A stretch of 64,000 bases of DNA from Brucella daejeonensis. GTDB taxonomy: Bacteria; Pseudomonadota; Alphaproteobacteria; Rhizobiales; Rhizobiaceae. The position numbers were made by a program, and so were the translations under genes. Shown piece after piece: positions 47,252-56,760 of this stretch (positions are counted from its first letter, which is position 1; the number at the start of each line of letters is the position of its first letter). Below the pieces are notes generated by a model. That model worked only from the letters and a program-made list of their open reading frames with translations. It did no database searches and had not been told where the DNA came from. The stretch lies in the NCBI RefSeq assembly GCF_014199265.1, contig NZ_JACIJG010000003.1:248001-312000 (forward strand), written 5' to 3'.

Positions 47252-48123
47252 TGGTCTCCCTTTCGGTAGATACGGGTCAGCACGCGGTTGATCGTCAGCA
47301 GGAGCGCGGCGACGATGATCAGGGTGATCACTCCCAGCGCGGATGCTTTGCCGACTTCCAGCATACGGAAACCGAGCTGATAGGTGTACATGGTTACCGT
47401 CTCGGTTGCCGTTCCGGGACCGCCACCGGTCAGTACGTAGATCGTGTCGAAGAAGCGGAACACATCCATCAGGCGCACCGAGATAGTGAAGATGATCGCC
47501 GGGATCAGCGCCGGGATGATGACGTGCCGCAAGACACGCCAGTTGTTCGCACCGTCGATCTTGGCGGCTTCGACCAGCGAATTGTCAAGCCCCTGCAGCG
47601 CGGCATAGAGCACCATCATGATCAGCGGGGTGAAGATCCAGGCGTCAGCCAGAATGACGCTAACCTTGGCCCAGACGGGACTTCCCAGCCAGTCGGGCGG
47701 CTCGAGGCCGATGCTGATCATCGTCGCATCGACAAGCCCCCAATTGGAGGCGAGTATCCATTTGAGAAAGAGGGTCGCGACCACAGGGGTCACGATGTGT
47801 GGCAGGAACAGGAGTGCCGAGAAGACCTTCGAGCCGACATCGATCCGGTAGAGCGCCAGGGCCAATGCGAGACCGAGCGCGAATTCCAGCCCCACGGAGC
47901 CGAAGGCGATGATCACGGTGGTCCCGATGGAGTTCCACAGCCGCGCTTCGGTGAGCAGGGAGACATAGTTTCCGATGCCGATGAACTGACGTGCGTCCGA
48001 TCCCAGATAATAGTCGAAGAAGCTGAGATAGATCGCGTAGCACAGCGGCCACAGCAGAACGATCGCCAGCAGCCCGAAGCTGGGCAGACAGAACAGCCAG
48101 AGGCCTCGTTGCCAACGGACCAT
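47248..48123 (-). CDS. Sugar ABC transporter permease (MalF type)
   Basis: 291-residue CUT1 permease with six helices; the EAA loop is VEAAKIDGANNWRVLRHVIIPALIPAI and the late motif TGGGPGTATETVTMYTYQLGF is typical. Forms a heterodimer with the MalG-type permease. A strong hairpin lies between it and the binding-protein gene upstream. Confidence 0.93.
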   Translation of the reverse strand: MVRWQRGLWLFCLPSFGLLAIVLLWPLCYAIYLSFFDYYLGSDARQFIGIGNYVSLLTEARLWNSIGTTVIIAFGSVGLEFALGLALALALYRIDVGSKVFSALLFLPHIVTPVVATLFLKWILASNWGLVDATMISIGLEPPDWLGSPVWAKVSVILADAWIFTPLIMMVLYAALQGLDNSLVEAAKIDGANNWRVLRHVIIPALIPAIIFTISVRLMDVFRFFDTIYVLTGGGPGTATETVTMYTYQLGFRMLEVGKASALGVITLIIVAALLLTINRVLTRIYRKGDQ

Positions 48124-48154
48124 TGCGGATTACTCCAGTGTAAACGAAAAGATC

Positions 48155-48184
48155 GTGGGCCTGCCGCGTCGGCAACAGGCCCAC
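48155..48184 (-). terminator. Intercistronic hairpin after the binding-protein gene
   Basis: GTGGGCCTG/CAGGCCCAC, 9 bp, with an inner CCG/CGG extension, between the binding-protein stop (48196) and the first permease start (48123). On the minus strand it is followed by GATCTTTT. Likely boosts binding-protein mRNA relative to permeases. Confidence 0.65.
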
Positions 48185-48195
48185 AGGTTTTCATA

Positions 48196-49437
48196 TCATT
48201 TGTCGTAGTAGCCACGCGAGGCCAGGAGTTCTTCCGTCTCCTTTGCGGCCTGGTCGAGAGCGGCCTTGACCTCGACTTCGCCTGTCACCGCGCGCAGGAT
48301 GTGACGGGTGACGATCTCGCCGACGTCGTTAAAGTCCGGCATGGACGGGAACGGCTTTCCGTTTTCCAACGCAGCGCGTGCAGCGGGATACCAGCGATAC
48401 TTCCGGGCCAGTTCCTCGTTGGCGAGCACCGAGCGACGCGGCGGCATCGAGAATTCCGCGCCCTTGGTCATGCTTTCCACCGATGCGGCTTCGGCCATCA
48501 TCTTGAACATCTCTTCCTTGTTCCTGGACGAGAAGGCGGAGATCGCAAAGCCATCGTTTGCCAGACGGGCACCGCCGCCGGGAGGCGCGACCCAATCGAT
48601 CTGATCGACAACGCGCGACTTGGCGGGGTCATCCATTGAGGCAGCGCGGGTGAACCACTGAAGGCCCATGGCGGCGAGACCCTGCTGCAAGTTGATGGTG
48701 GATTCGTCGTTCGCGTGCGCGGTGAAGCCACGCGGCGCATATTCCGACATCTCCTTGAGCTTGGTGATCGCTGCGATGCCCGCTTCGTTGTTGAAGATCG
48801 GCTTCCAGTTCTCGTCGAACCAGCCGTCGCCCAAGGCATTCATATACCAGTGGCTCTCGTTGAGAGCTGCGTCGACCGGCTTGAGCGACATGATGGTACC
48901 AGCCATGCGGCCTGAATCAAACTCGGCGGCAGCCTTCTGATACTCCTCGAATGTCTTCGGCGGCTCGATCCCCTTCTCCGCAAACAGGTCCTTGCGGTAA
49001 AAGAACAGTTCGGTATTGGTCAGCACGGGCATTGAGTAGATGTGCCCGTTATAGCTGACCGCTTCCATGATCGATTCCGGGAAATCGTCGAGCTTGTACT
49101 CTTCCTTGTATTTCTCCCAGAGCGCGTCGAGCGGTTCGAGCCAACCATTGGCGGCAAAGCGTTTGAGCGAGGAGTCGGTGAGATAGAGAACGTCGACGGC
49201 ATCGGATTTCGATGACATCGTGATGGAAGCCAACTCCATTTCCTTGTCGATAGGCATCAGTTCGACGTTGACACGGCCTTCGGGCAGAGCCTTTTGCATG
49301 GCGCCGGCGTAGTATTCGACGGACGGCGAGCGGTGGCCTATGATGCGGATCTGTTCCTGTGCCATGGCCGGCAGCGACACAGTTCCTGCAAAGACTGCCA
49401 TTGCAGCACCGAGTTTCCAGATTTGTCTAACATTCAT
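48196..49437 (-). CDS. Extracellular sugar-binding protein, family 1
   Basis: 413-residue CUT1 binding protein with a signal peptide (LGAAMAVFAGTVSLPAMAQE, cleaved near residue 26). The fold is seen in AVDVLYLTDSSLKRFAANGWLEPLD and the C-terminal LAAMGLQWFTRAAS region. As the gene sits next to a GH51 arabinofuranosidase, arabinose-containing oligosaccharides are the likely cargo. Confidence 0.88.
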   Translation of the reverse strand: MNVRQIWKLGAAMAVFAGTVSLPAMAQEQIRIIGHRSPSVEYYAGAMQKALPEGRVNVELMPIDKEMELASITMSSKSDAVDVLYLTDSSLKRFAANGWLEPLDALWEKYKEEYKLDDFPESIMEAVSYNGHIYSMPVLTNTELFFYRKDLFAEKGIEPPKTFEEYQKAAAEFDSGRMAGTIMSLKPVDAALNESHWYMNALGDGWFDENWKPIFNNEAGIAAITKLKEMSEYAPRGFTAHANDESTINLQQGLAAMGLQWFTRAASMDDPAKSRVVDQIDWVAPPGGGARLANDGFAISAFSSRNKEEMFKMMAEAASVESMTKGAEFSMPPRRSVLANEELARKYRWYPAARAALENGKPFPSMPDFNDVGEIVTRHILRAVTGEVEVKAALDQAAKETEELLASRGYYDK

Positions 49438-49500
49438 TGTTTCCTCCCTTAGTGAATCGTCAGTTTTGGTTCAAAGTGTGCGACCGCCATCCTCCTGCGG

Positions 49501-51012
49501 TCAGCACACCTCCACGCGGATGACGTGGTAGGAGAGCGGACCGAGGCGTGCCTTGAGCTTTCCGTCCTCGATGACCGCGCCCTCTCCCTGAACGGGTGCA
49601 ATGCGGTTCGGCTCGGCGGCCGAGTTTGTCGCCCTGAGGTCGTGACCTTCCATGACCTGATGCATGACGATCCGGGTCGGGTCGAACCCGCACAGATCCA
49701 TCGAAAACGCGGCGGTATCGGTGAGGTGCCGGTTGACGATGAAGGCAGTGACGATCCCTGTCTCCACCTCACGGGTGACCGACATGTCGATATAAGTCAC
49801 ATCGTCGGCTACGCGGGTATCATAGGTGGGGGAATCGAGAGCAACCTGTAGCGCTTCGCCTCGGCCGTAAAGGCTCGCAAGTTGATACGGCCAGTAGATC
49901 GACTGCCGCCATGCGGGTCCGCCGCGCTCGGCGCGGATGGGCGCGATCACGTTAATGAGTTGTGCGATACAGGCGATCTTGACGCGATCGGCATTACGGA
50001 TGAACTCGTTGATGAGGGCGGCAACCAGAAGCGCGTCCTCGAAATTGTAGTCTTCCTCAAGCAGCGATGGCGCTTCCGGCCAGTCCCAGGTTTTGAGCGC
50101 ATCCTTTTCCTGGTAGCGCTTGTGGTACCAGACATTCCATTCGTCGAAGCAGATATAGACGTCGTTCCTGGCCTTCTTCTTCGCCTTGACGTAATCGATG
50201 ATGCCGCCAACCGTCTTGATGTAGCGGCCCATCACGTCGACCTTGGCCAGGAAATTGAGCGTGTCGTGGCTGCGGTTTCCGAAATACTTGTGCAGGGAGA
50301 CGTAGTTGACGTTCTCGTAGCACTCCTCGAGCACGATCCGCTCCCAGTCGGGGTATGTTGCCATCTCGTCGTTGGACGAGCCGCAGGCAATCGTCTCGAT
50401 TGTGGGATCGAAGCCCTTGAGGGCCTTGGCCGTCTCATCGGCAATCCGGCCGTAATCATGGGCCGTCCGGTGGCCGATTTGCCAAGGGCCGTCCATCTCG
50501 TTGCCGAGGCACCACATCTTCACGCCATGCGGCTTCTCGTAGCCGTGGGAGCGGCGTAGATCCGACCAGGCGGTGCCGCCGGGATGGTTGACATATTCGA
50601 TGTATTCCCGCGCATCCTGCAAGGTGCCGGTGCCAAGATTGGCGGCGAGCATCAACTGAATGCCGGCACGCTCGCACCACTGGGCAAACTCGTTCACACC
50701 GATCTGATTGCTTTCCTTGGTGCGCCAGGCGAGGTCGAGGCGCATGGGCCGGTCTTCGCGGGGTCCGATCCCGTCCTTCCAGTCATAGGCGGAGACAAAA
50801 TTGCCGCCCGGATAGCGAATGACCGGAACCTTGAGGTCACGGACCAGCCCGAGCACGTCCTTGCGGAAACCGAGATCGTCAGCTTCCGGATGCCCGGGTT
50901 CGTAGATGCCCGAATAGATGGCGCGTCCGAGATGCTCGATAAACGCGGAATAGATCCGATCGTCGATGGTGGCGATTCTGAAATCGCGATGGACCGTGGC
51001 CGAGACCCGCAT
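49501..51012 (-). CDS. GH51 alpha-L-arabinofuranosidase
   Basis: 503-residue intracellular glycoside hydrolase, no signal peptide. The general acid/base is E172 in WCLGNEMDGPW and the nucleophile E291 in CFDEWNVWYH, both in a TIM barrel with RYPGGNFVSAYDWKDGIGP, followed by a C-terminal beta domain. It releases terminal L-arabinofuranose from imported oligosaccharides. ATG at 51012 has GGAGGAAGG directly upstream; an ATG at 51024 is less well placed. Confidence 0.95.
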   Translation of the reverse strand: MRVSATVHRDFRIATIDDRIYSAFIEHLGRAIYSGIYEPGHPEADDLGFRKDVLGLVRDLKVPVIRYPGGNFVSAYDWKDGIGPREDRPMRLDLAWRTKESNQIGVNEFAQWCERAGIQLMLAANLGTGTLQDAREYIEYVNHPGGTAWSDLRRSHGYEKPHGVKMWCLGNEMDGPWQIGHRTAHDYGRIADETAKALKGFDPTIETIACGSSNDEMATYPDWERIVLEECYENVNYVSLHKYFGNRSHDTLNFLAKVDVMGRYIKTVGGIIDYVKAKKKARNDVYICFDEWNVWYHKRYQEKDALKTWDWPEAPSLLEEDYNFEDALLVAALINEFIRNADRVKIACIAQLINVIAPIRAERGGPAWRQSIYWPYQLASLYGRGEALQVALDSPTYDTRVADDVTYIDMSVTREVETGIVTAFIVNRHLTDTAAFSMDLCGFDPTRIVMHQVMEGHDLRATNSAAEPNRIAPVQGEGAVIEDGKLKARLGPLSYHVIRVEVC

Positions 51013-51027
51013 CCTTCCTCCCATTAG

Positions 51028-51075
51028 ATTTTGATTTTTGATATTGATCTGTATTTTCGATATACATCTCAAATT
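51028..51075 (-). promoter_or_regulatory. Candidate promoter/operator of the GH51 operon
   Basis: AT-rich stretch with repeated half-sites of the type ATCRAAAAT: on the minus strand ATCGAAATTTGAGATG, ATCGAAAATACAGAT and ATCAATATCAAAAATC. The same half-site forms a palindrome upstream of the adjacent regulator (52095-52109). Confidence 0.45.
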
Positions 51076-51129
51076 TCGATCCGCGCGTCAAGCGGGTCGC
51101 CATCAGGCAAGGAGGAAGCAGGGGCGATA

Positions 51130-52059
51130 TCAGGCTTCGTTATGCAGGCGGAGCACGATGTCCTGATCATAGTTGCCGAAGCCCCGACCGAAGATGTTGA
51201 TACCGCCGGGATGACGGGCGTCGGGTTTGACCTCGATACGCAGCCGAATGGAGCGGTGGGCCTCGAGCTGCAGGTCGGCAAGGGTGACGCTGGAGATTTT
51301 CACGCCATCGACATAGGTACCCTTGCCGTTGACGCGCCAGGTTTTGAGCATGCCGTATTGGGAGCCCGCGAGCTTCCACCAACTCGGCGTAAACAGGCCA
51401 CGCTTGTCACCGAAATCTCCGGGCGAGGTCCAGTCACCAAGTTCGACACCGTTGATCGAGACGGAAATGTCAGACGGCCAGTCGGGGCTGGTTCCCGGCA
51501 CTTCCGAACTAACCTCGAACGAAACTTCGAGCGCCTCGCAATTTTTCCCTACTAGATTGATATTATTAGGAAACTGATACTCGACAAATCCGCTTGTAAA
51601 CCACAGGAGAGCGGTCTTCATGCGGTCCGGCTCAAGGAATGACGACGGCACGTCGAGAAGCCCGATCACGCCTTCCGTCGAACAGATTCCGCACGGTGCC
51701 GTAGCCTCGCAATGGGAATAAAGCCCAAGCGGCATGGCGACCTCGATATAGTCGTCGCGGTCCGTCCCGATCTCGTTCTTGAAGGTGATGATGACCTCGT
51801 CATAGGCGGCGCGGCAAATCTTCTGCATGCCTTTGCGGGCCTTGCGGGTTTCAGTCAGAATGAGGCCGGTTTCTTCGAGAATCTTGATATTGGAAGACAC
51901 CGAAGACTGCGGCAGGTCCAGCGTTTCAGAGATCACGTTGACGTTGGTTGGGCCGTTGCGGATCAAGAGGCTCAAAATGTCGATCCGCGCCTGTGATGCC
52001 AACCCGCGAAGGACTGCTCCATCCTTCGTCGGATCGACCAACAGAAAATTGCCAGGCAT
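51130..52059 (-). CDS. ArsR-type helix-turn-helix regulator with large C-terminal domain
   Basis: 309-residue protein. Residues 15-90 form an ArsR-type winged helix (GLASQARIDILSLLIRNGPT, LPQSSVSSNIKILEETGLI). The remaining 220 residues have no metal motif I recognise and resemble a sugar-responsive domain seen next to arabinofuranosidase genes; this is inference. GGGAGG lies just before the ATG at 52059. First gene of the operon, likely autoregulated through the AT-rich palindrome upstream. Confidence 0.8.
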   Translation of the reverse strand: MPGNFLLVDPTKDGAVLRGLASQARIDILSLLIRNGPTNVNVISETLDLPQSSVSSNIKILEETGLILTETRKARKGMQKICRAAYDEVIITFKNEIGTDRDDYIEVAMPLGLYSHCEATAPCGICSTEGVIGLLDVPSSFLEPDRMKTALLWFTSGFVEYQFPNNINLVGKNCEALEVSFEVSSEVPGTSPDWPSDISVSINGVELGDWTSPGDFGDKRGLFTPSWWKLAGSQYGMLKTWRVNGKGTYVDGVKISSVTLADLQLEAHRSIRLRIEVKPDARHPGGINIFGRGFGNYDQDIVLRLHNEA

Positions 52060-52321
52060 CCAGCCTCCCAACCTCGAAATACAATCGTATTAACATCAAA
52101 ATTTTTGATATAGTAGCCATTATCATCGAAATGTCAAACAGTTGCCACGACCTGAAGCCACTCCGTGGGCCTGAACGAATGGATCGACAGCTGGGCAAGG
52201 TTCACAACGCGCCGCTATCGATCTGACCAGGTCGATATGACGACCATATATCCCGCCATGGAGATCGCCATTTGCGCGGGCTCCTTGATCGGCCATTCTA
52301 TTGATGGGAGCACACGCTGCC
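52060..52321. promoter_or_regulatory. Regulator promoter with ATCAAAA-t-TTTTGAT palindrome
   Basis: The palindrome ATCAAAATTTTTGAT (52095-52109) lies 36 bases upstream of the ArsR-like start, in AT-rich DNA that also has TCATCGAAATG near 52125. The rest, to 52321, is GC-rich and holds nothing I recognise. Confidence 0.5.
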
Positions 52322-53395
52322 TTACAATGCTAGTCCGCTGGCCCTGTCGAAGACGTGCACCCGCTCATGATGGACGCTGGCGGCAAAAGGCTTATCGACC
52401 TTCACCGGCTGTTCTCCATCTACCACCGCGGTTACCGGATCGCCGGCCAGTTCAAAAACCACATGCGTATGCGCGCCTGTTGGTTCCACAAGCAGCGTCC
52501 TGCCAGAAAGCGAGATGTCGCCACCGGTAGTGGAGCCGATATGTTCCGGCCGCAGACCGATGGTTACCTGTTGGCCGCGTTTGACCTTTCTGTCGGCCCG
52601 GATACGGATCGTGGTTCCGTCCTTCAGCCGGGCGGCGGGCTGATCACCCTCGCCATCGACCACGCCTTCGATGAGATTCATGGCGGGTGAGCCGATGAAA
52701 GTGGCAACGAAGAGATTGGCCGGGGTCTTATAAAGCTCGAGCGGCGTACCCTGCTGTTCGATGCGGCCCTGATTGAGCACGACCACCCTGTCGGCCAGCG
52801 TCATTGCCTCAATCTGGTCGTGGGTGACATAGATGGACGTCGTGCCAACCTTCTGGTGCAGTGCCTTGATCTCGCCGCGCATCTGCACACGCAACTTGGC
52901 GTCCAGATTGGACAGTGGCTCGTCGAATAGAAAAACAGCCGGGTTGCGCACAACGGCGCGGCCCATGGCGACGCGCTGGCGCTGGCCACCGGAAAGCTGC
53001 GAAGGCTTGCGATCCAGAAGCTTGCCGAGATCGAGCATGCGGGCGGCTTCCGCTACACGCTCTTCGATGACTTTTTTCGGCTGGCCAGCGAGCTTCAGGT
53101 TGAAGCCCATATTCTCGGCCACCGTCATATGCGGATAAAGCGCATAGGACTGGAACACCATGGCGATGTTGCGTTCGCGCGGGGTCATGCTGTTGACCAC
53201 TTGGTCGCCGATGAGAATATCACCACCGGTGATTTCCTCCAGCCCGGCGATCATGCGCAGCAGCGTTGACTTGCCGCAGCCCGAAGGCCCAACCAATGCG
53301 ATGAATTCGCCATCCCTTATATCGAGCGAAATGCCGTGAATGACATTGAGCGCAGTATAAGACTTGCGGATATCTCTAAGTTCTACGGAGGCCAT
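52322..53395 (-). CDS. ABC transporter ATP-binding protein (MalK/UgpC type), Thu-like cluster
   Basis: 357-residue CUT1 ATPase with Walker A GPSGCGKST, signature LSGGQRQRVAMGRA, Walker B VFLFDEPLSNLDAK and C-terminal TOBE domain (IGLRPEHIGS). AAAGGAG precedes the ATG. It closes the four-gene importer operon that diverges from the ROK regulator. Confidence 0.94.
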   Translation of the reverse strand: MASVELRDIRKSYTALNVIHGISLDIRDGEFIALVGPSGCGKSTLLRMIAGLEEITGGDILIGDQVVNSMTPRERNIAMVFQSYALYPHMTVAENMGFNLKLAGQPKKVIEERVAEAARMLDLGKLLDRKPSQLSGGQRQRVAMGRAVVRNPAVFLFDEPLSNLDAKLRVQMRGEIKALHQKVGTTSIYVTHDQIEAMTLADRVVVLNQGRIEQQGTPLELYKTPANLFVATFIGSPAMNLIEGVVDGEGDQPAARLKDGTTIRIRADRKVKRGQQVTIGLRPEHIGSTTGGDISLSGRTLLVEPTGAHTHVVFELAGDPVTAVVDGEQPVKVDKPFAASVHHERVHVFDRASGLAL

Positions 53396-53412
53396 AATCT
53401 GCTCCTTTCACC

Positions 53413-54261
53413 TCACGATTTGACGGCACCGGCCGTCAAGCCCGCGATAATGTGTTTCTGTGCCAAGAAGAAGACGATGACGGTCGGTAGGATCGTCAGC
53501 GTGATGAAGGCGAGAACGAGCTGCCATTCCGTGCCGAATTCACCGCGATAAACCATGATGCCAAGCGGCCAGGGATATTTCGATTCCGAATTCAGCATGA
53601 TGAGCGGCAGGATATAGCTGTTCCAGCTTCCAACGAAGGAAACGATGCCGACAGTGGCAATGATAGGCCGTGAGAGCGGCATGGAGATGTGCCAGAAGAA
53701 GCGCAGATAACCGCAACCATCCACAAAGGCCGCCTGAAACAGTTCTTCTGGCAGATTGCGGAAATAGTTGCGGAACAGAAGAATGCTCATGCCTAGCCCA
53801 AAAGCCACCTGCGGAAGCACCACACCCCAATAGGTGTCGAGCAAACCTAGATCGCGAATGCGAATAAACAGCGGCAGGATGGCGGTGGCCGCCGGGAACA
53901 TAAGGCCAAGCAGGAAATAATTGAGCAGGAAGGACGAACCGAAGAATTTCACATGCGCGAAGGTGAAAGCAGCCATTGCCGAAACGATCAGCGTCAGGAA
54001 CACCGTCAGGAGAGCGATGACAAGCGAATTGAAGATCTGCAGCCAGTAACGTTGGCCGAAGAGGATGTCACCATAATTGGCCCATTGCCATTCGGCTGGA
54101 ATGCCAAACGGATTGACGCGCAGGTCTCCCAGCGTCTTGAAACCGCCAAGTGCGGTGGTGAGCAACGGGATGAGCACGATGGCCGCGATAAGGCTTAGGG
54201 AAATATAAAGGTACAGCTTGGTTTGCAGCGGCATGCGGACGGAATTGGACAGTTCAGTCAT
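53413..54261 (-). CDS. Sugar ABC transporter permease (MalG type), Thu-like cluster
   Basis: 282-residue CUT1 permease, six helices, EAA loop FQAAFVDGCGYLRFFWHISMPLSRPI, ending GLTAGAVKS. ATG at 54261 lies within the end of the upstream permease gene (8-base overlap). A longer frame to 54294 exists but lies wholly in the neighbour's coding sequence. Confidence 0.92.
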   Translation of the reverse strand: MTELSNSVRMPLQTKLYLYISLSLIAAIVLIPLLTTALGGFKTLGDLRVNPFGIPAEWQWANYGDILFGQRYWLQIFNSLVIALLTVFLTLIVSAMAAFTFAHVKFFGSSFLLNYFLLGLMFPAATAILPLFIRIRDLGLLDTYWGVVLPQVAFGLGMSILLFRNYFRNLPEELFQAAFVDGCGYLRFFWHISMPLSRPIIATVGIVSFVGSWNSYILPLIMLNSESKYPWPLGIMVYRGEFGTEWQLVLAFITLTILPTVIVFFLAQKHIIAGLTAGAVKS

Positions 54262-55192
54262 GGCGCATGAAAATCCTTTTGTAACCGAAGGCAAGCGTTA
54301 CGCAGATGATAAAGAGAACGACGCCGACCGCACTGCCAAGCCCGACCTGCATGCGCATGACGCCGTAGGTATAGAGGAAGGTGACCATGGTCTGTGTGGA
54401 ATTGGACGGACCACCACCGGTAAGCGGCATGATCATGTCGAAGAGTTGCAGCGAACCGATGACCGCGAAGAAGACGGACAGACGCACCGTTGAACCGAGC
54501 ATCGGCAAGGTGACGTGACGAAATTTTTGCCAGCCAGTGGCACCGTCGATTTCGGCCGCTTCCAGCACGTTCTTGTCGACGGACTGAAGCCCGGCGATGA
54601 ACAGCATCATATGGAAACCAAAATATTTCCAGACGATAACGCCGAGCACGGCATAGATCGCGACATCCCTGTCGGCGAGCACATAAGGATTGGCAAAACC
54701 GAGGAAGTTGGAAATGGCGGCGAATAAACCGTAATCCCCGTCATAGACGAAGCGCCAGATCAGACCGGCTGCGACATCCGCGAGCACATAGGGCAAAAAG
54801 AAGACCAGCCGGAAGGCGACGACTCCTGGAATGCGGTGCGCCAGCATCATGGCAAGCCAGATTGCCAGCGGGATCTGGATCAGCACCGAGATCAGTATGA
54901 TGAGACCGTTATTGATCAGGGCCTGTGAAAAGGCGGCATTGCCGAACAGAACCTGGAAATTTCTCAAGCCTACAAAATCCGTCGGCGTGCCATAACCGTT
55001 CCAGCGGTAAAAACTGTACCATGCAGCCTCACCCATGGGCAGGATGACGAACAGGGTAAAGAGCAGCAGCGCCGGCGGCAGGAAGACCAGAAGGGTTAAA
55101 ATACGGTCATGCGCGACCGAACTTTGCTTGCGCTTCACCTTCGCGGCGGCACGCGCGGGCATGGATGCAGAAGTCATGGAAAAATCCGTCAT
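54254..55192 (-). CDS. Sugar ABC transporter permease (MalF type), Thu-like cluster
   Basis: 312-residue CUT1 permease with six helices, basic N-terminal tail (ARAAAKVKRKQSS), EAA loop LEAAEIDGATGWQKFRHVTLPMLGSTVR and LTGGGPSNSTQTMVTFLYTYG. Start at 55192 follows AAAGGAAAGCGG; an internal Met (MTSASM) is possible. Confidence 0.92.
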   Translation of the reverse strand: MTDFSMTSASMPARAAAKVKRKQSSVAHDRILTLLVFLPPALLLFTLFVILPMGEAAWYSFYRWNGYGTPTDFVGLRNFQVLFGNAAFSQALINNGLIILISVLIQIPLAIWLAMMLAHRIPGVVAFRLVFFLPYVLADVAAGLIWRFVYDGDYGLFAAISNFLGFANPYVLADRDVAIYAVLGVIVWKYFGFHMMLFIAGLQSVDKNVLEAAEIDGATGWQKFRHVTLPMLGSTVRLSVFFAVIGSLQLFDMIMPLTGGGPSNSTQTMVTFLYTYGVMRMQVGLGSAVGVVLFIICVTLAFGYKRIFMRHD

Positions 55193-55266
55193 CTCTATCC
55201 GCTTTCCTTTGTACTGATATTCTTGCGACGTCGCACTGAAACGCGACGCCGCATCGCAATCCAAAG

Positions 55267-56568
55267 TCAGCGCAGTTCGAAAGCTTCTTGAATCTGTTTG
55301 GCGCCCTCTTCCGCGCTCATCTGGCCTGAGACAATCTCGACGGAGACGTCGTTGACGACACGGCCGACGGCAGCGCCCAGCGTCTGGTCGAAGAAGTTCT
55401 GATGCCAGGTGGAGTTGGCAAGTTGCTTAGCGGAATCCGCCAAAAGCGGGTTCTTGACCGCACCATCGGCACCCGCGGCGACCGGTAGGATCATGCCCGC
55501 AGCCGCCATCTTTTCCTCGCTTTCCTTGCTGGTTAGGAAGATGGCAAAATCGATCGCTTCCCTGGAAGCGTTTTTCGTGACCGCCCAGCCGTTCAGGCCG
55601 CCCAGCGTATCGGTGGCTTTTCCCGCGCCTCCCTCAACGACGGGAAAAGCGAAACGGCCAATATTGTCTGCAGCAAGCCCCTTGCCATCGCCGGCATTCT
55701 TGCGCTGGTTGGCTTCAGTATTGTCGAAACCGAGGATCATCGCCGCCTTGCCGTCTCCGAAGACGCCGAGCGCTTGAGGCCATGTGGAGCCGAGATAACC
55801 GGGCTGGAAGGGGTCGAGTTTGCCGAACTCAGCCAGTTGCTCACCCGCCTTGATGATAGCCGGATCCATAAAACCCTCACCCTCACCCTTGCGGGCGGCA
55901 TCGAACACGGCCTGCCCGCCATTGCGCATGACGAGATAGCTCCAGTAGAAATGGATCGGCCATTTTTCACCGCCCCCACCGGCGATCGGTACGATGCCCG
56001 CTTCCTTGATCTTCTTGACCGCGCCGCCAAGATCATCCCAGGTCTTGATGTCTTCCGCCTTCACGCCAGCCCTGGAAAAAAGCTCCTTGTTATAAAAGAA
56101 GCTAACGAGACTGACCTTATAAGGCACAGCCCACACCTCACCCTCAAAGGACAGGCCGTCGATTGCTGCGGCATTATAAGCCTTCCGAAGCTTGCCGCCA
56201 TCCGCGTCAAATATCTCGGTCAGGTCCTTCAACGCTCCGGTCCTGGACTGCTCCTCAAGAACGCCGCCGCCCCAGCTATAAAAGAAATCCGGCACGTCAT
56301 TGGATTGCAGCAGGGTCGGCAATTTCGCCTTGAAGGCTTCGTTTTCCAGGAACTGTAGCTGCACGTCCACGCCGGGATGTTTGCTCTCGTAATCCTTGGC
56401 GATCTCCTCCCAGACAGCGACGGCTTTAGGGTCCAATTCCACATGCATCCATTTTACGACCGTTGCGGCCGATGCGCCTGCCCCGCCGAGCATGAGAGCA
56501 ATACTTGTCGCTGCGGCAAAGCTTGCCACCCTGCCGCTCAGGCTTGCGCCTGCGTGCCAAATCGTCAT
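55267..56568 (-). CDS. Extracellular sugar-binding protein, Thu-like cluster
   Basis: 433-residue family-1 binding protein with a signal peptide (GRVASFAAATSIALMLGGAG, cut after ASA near residue 35). KWMHVELDPKAVAVWEEIAKDYESKHPGV is the typical mature N terminus, and the C-terminal EEGAKQIQEAFEL helix is present. GGGAGGATCACC precedes the ATG at 56568. It probably binds a glycoside or disaccharide processed by the neighbouring oxidoreductase and ThuA. Confidence 0.9.
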   Translation of the reverse strand: MTIWHAGASLSGRVASFAAATSIALMLGGAGASAATVVKWMHVELDPKAVAVWEEIAKDYESKHPGVDVQLQFLENEAFKAKLPTLLQSNDVPDFFYSWGGGVLEEQSRTGALKDLTEIFDADGGKLRKAYNAAAIDGLSFEGEVWAVPYKVSLVSFFYNKELFSRAGVKAEDIKTWDDLGGAVKKIKEAGIVPIAGGGGEKWPIHFYWSYLVMRNGGQAVFDAARKGEGEGFMDPAIIKAGEQLAEFGKLDPFQPGYLGSTWPQALGVFGDGKAAMILGFDNTEANQRKNAGDGKGLAADNIGRFAFPVVEGGAGKATDTLGGLNGWAVTKNASREAIDFAIFLTSKESEEKMAAAGMILPVAAGADGAVKNPLLADSAKQLANSTWHQNFFDQTLGAAVGRVVNDVSVEIVSGQMSAEEGAKQIQEAFELR

Positions 56569-56596
56569 GATGGTGATCCTCCCTGGGGATATCCTC

Positions 56597-56727
56597 ATTT
56601 ATTCCCCGATGCGGATTAATTCATAGCAGCCACCGCCCGTTGTCAAGGCAGATTGCCGATTTTTTGCGTCAGGCGCTTGACATACCCCTATCCGGCACCG
56701 TTATTTAATCCGCATCCCGATATAAAT
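56597..56727. promoter_or_regulatory. Paired inverted operators in the ROK/importer divergent promoter
   Basis: Two copies of one motif face each other: 56597-56621 contains CCGATGCGGATTAATT and 56704-56727, read in reverse, ATCGGGATGCGGATTAAA. One lies near each divergent start (29 bases from the binding-protein gene, 33 from the ROK gene), as expected for looping repression by the ROK protein. Confidence 0.65.
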
Positions 56728-56760
56728 CGGACCGAAAGGCATTGATCGCAGCAGGACACC

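Noticed and set aside
52165-52330. Plus-strand frame MGLNEWIDSWARF... in the gap before the Thu-like ATPase
   Set aside because: It runs through into the antisense of the ATPase gene, lacks a ribosome site and matches nothing recognisable.
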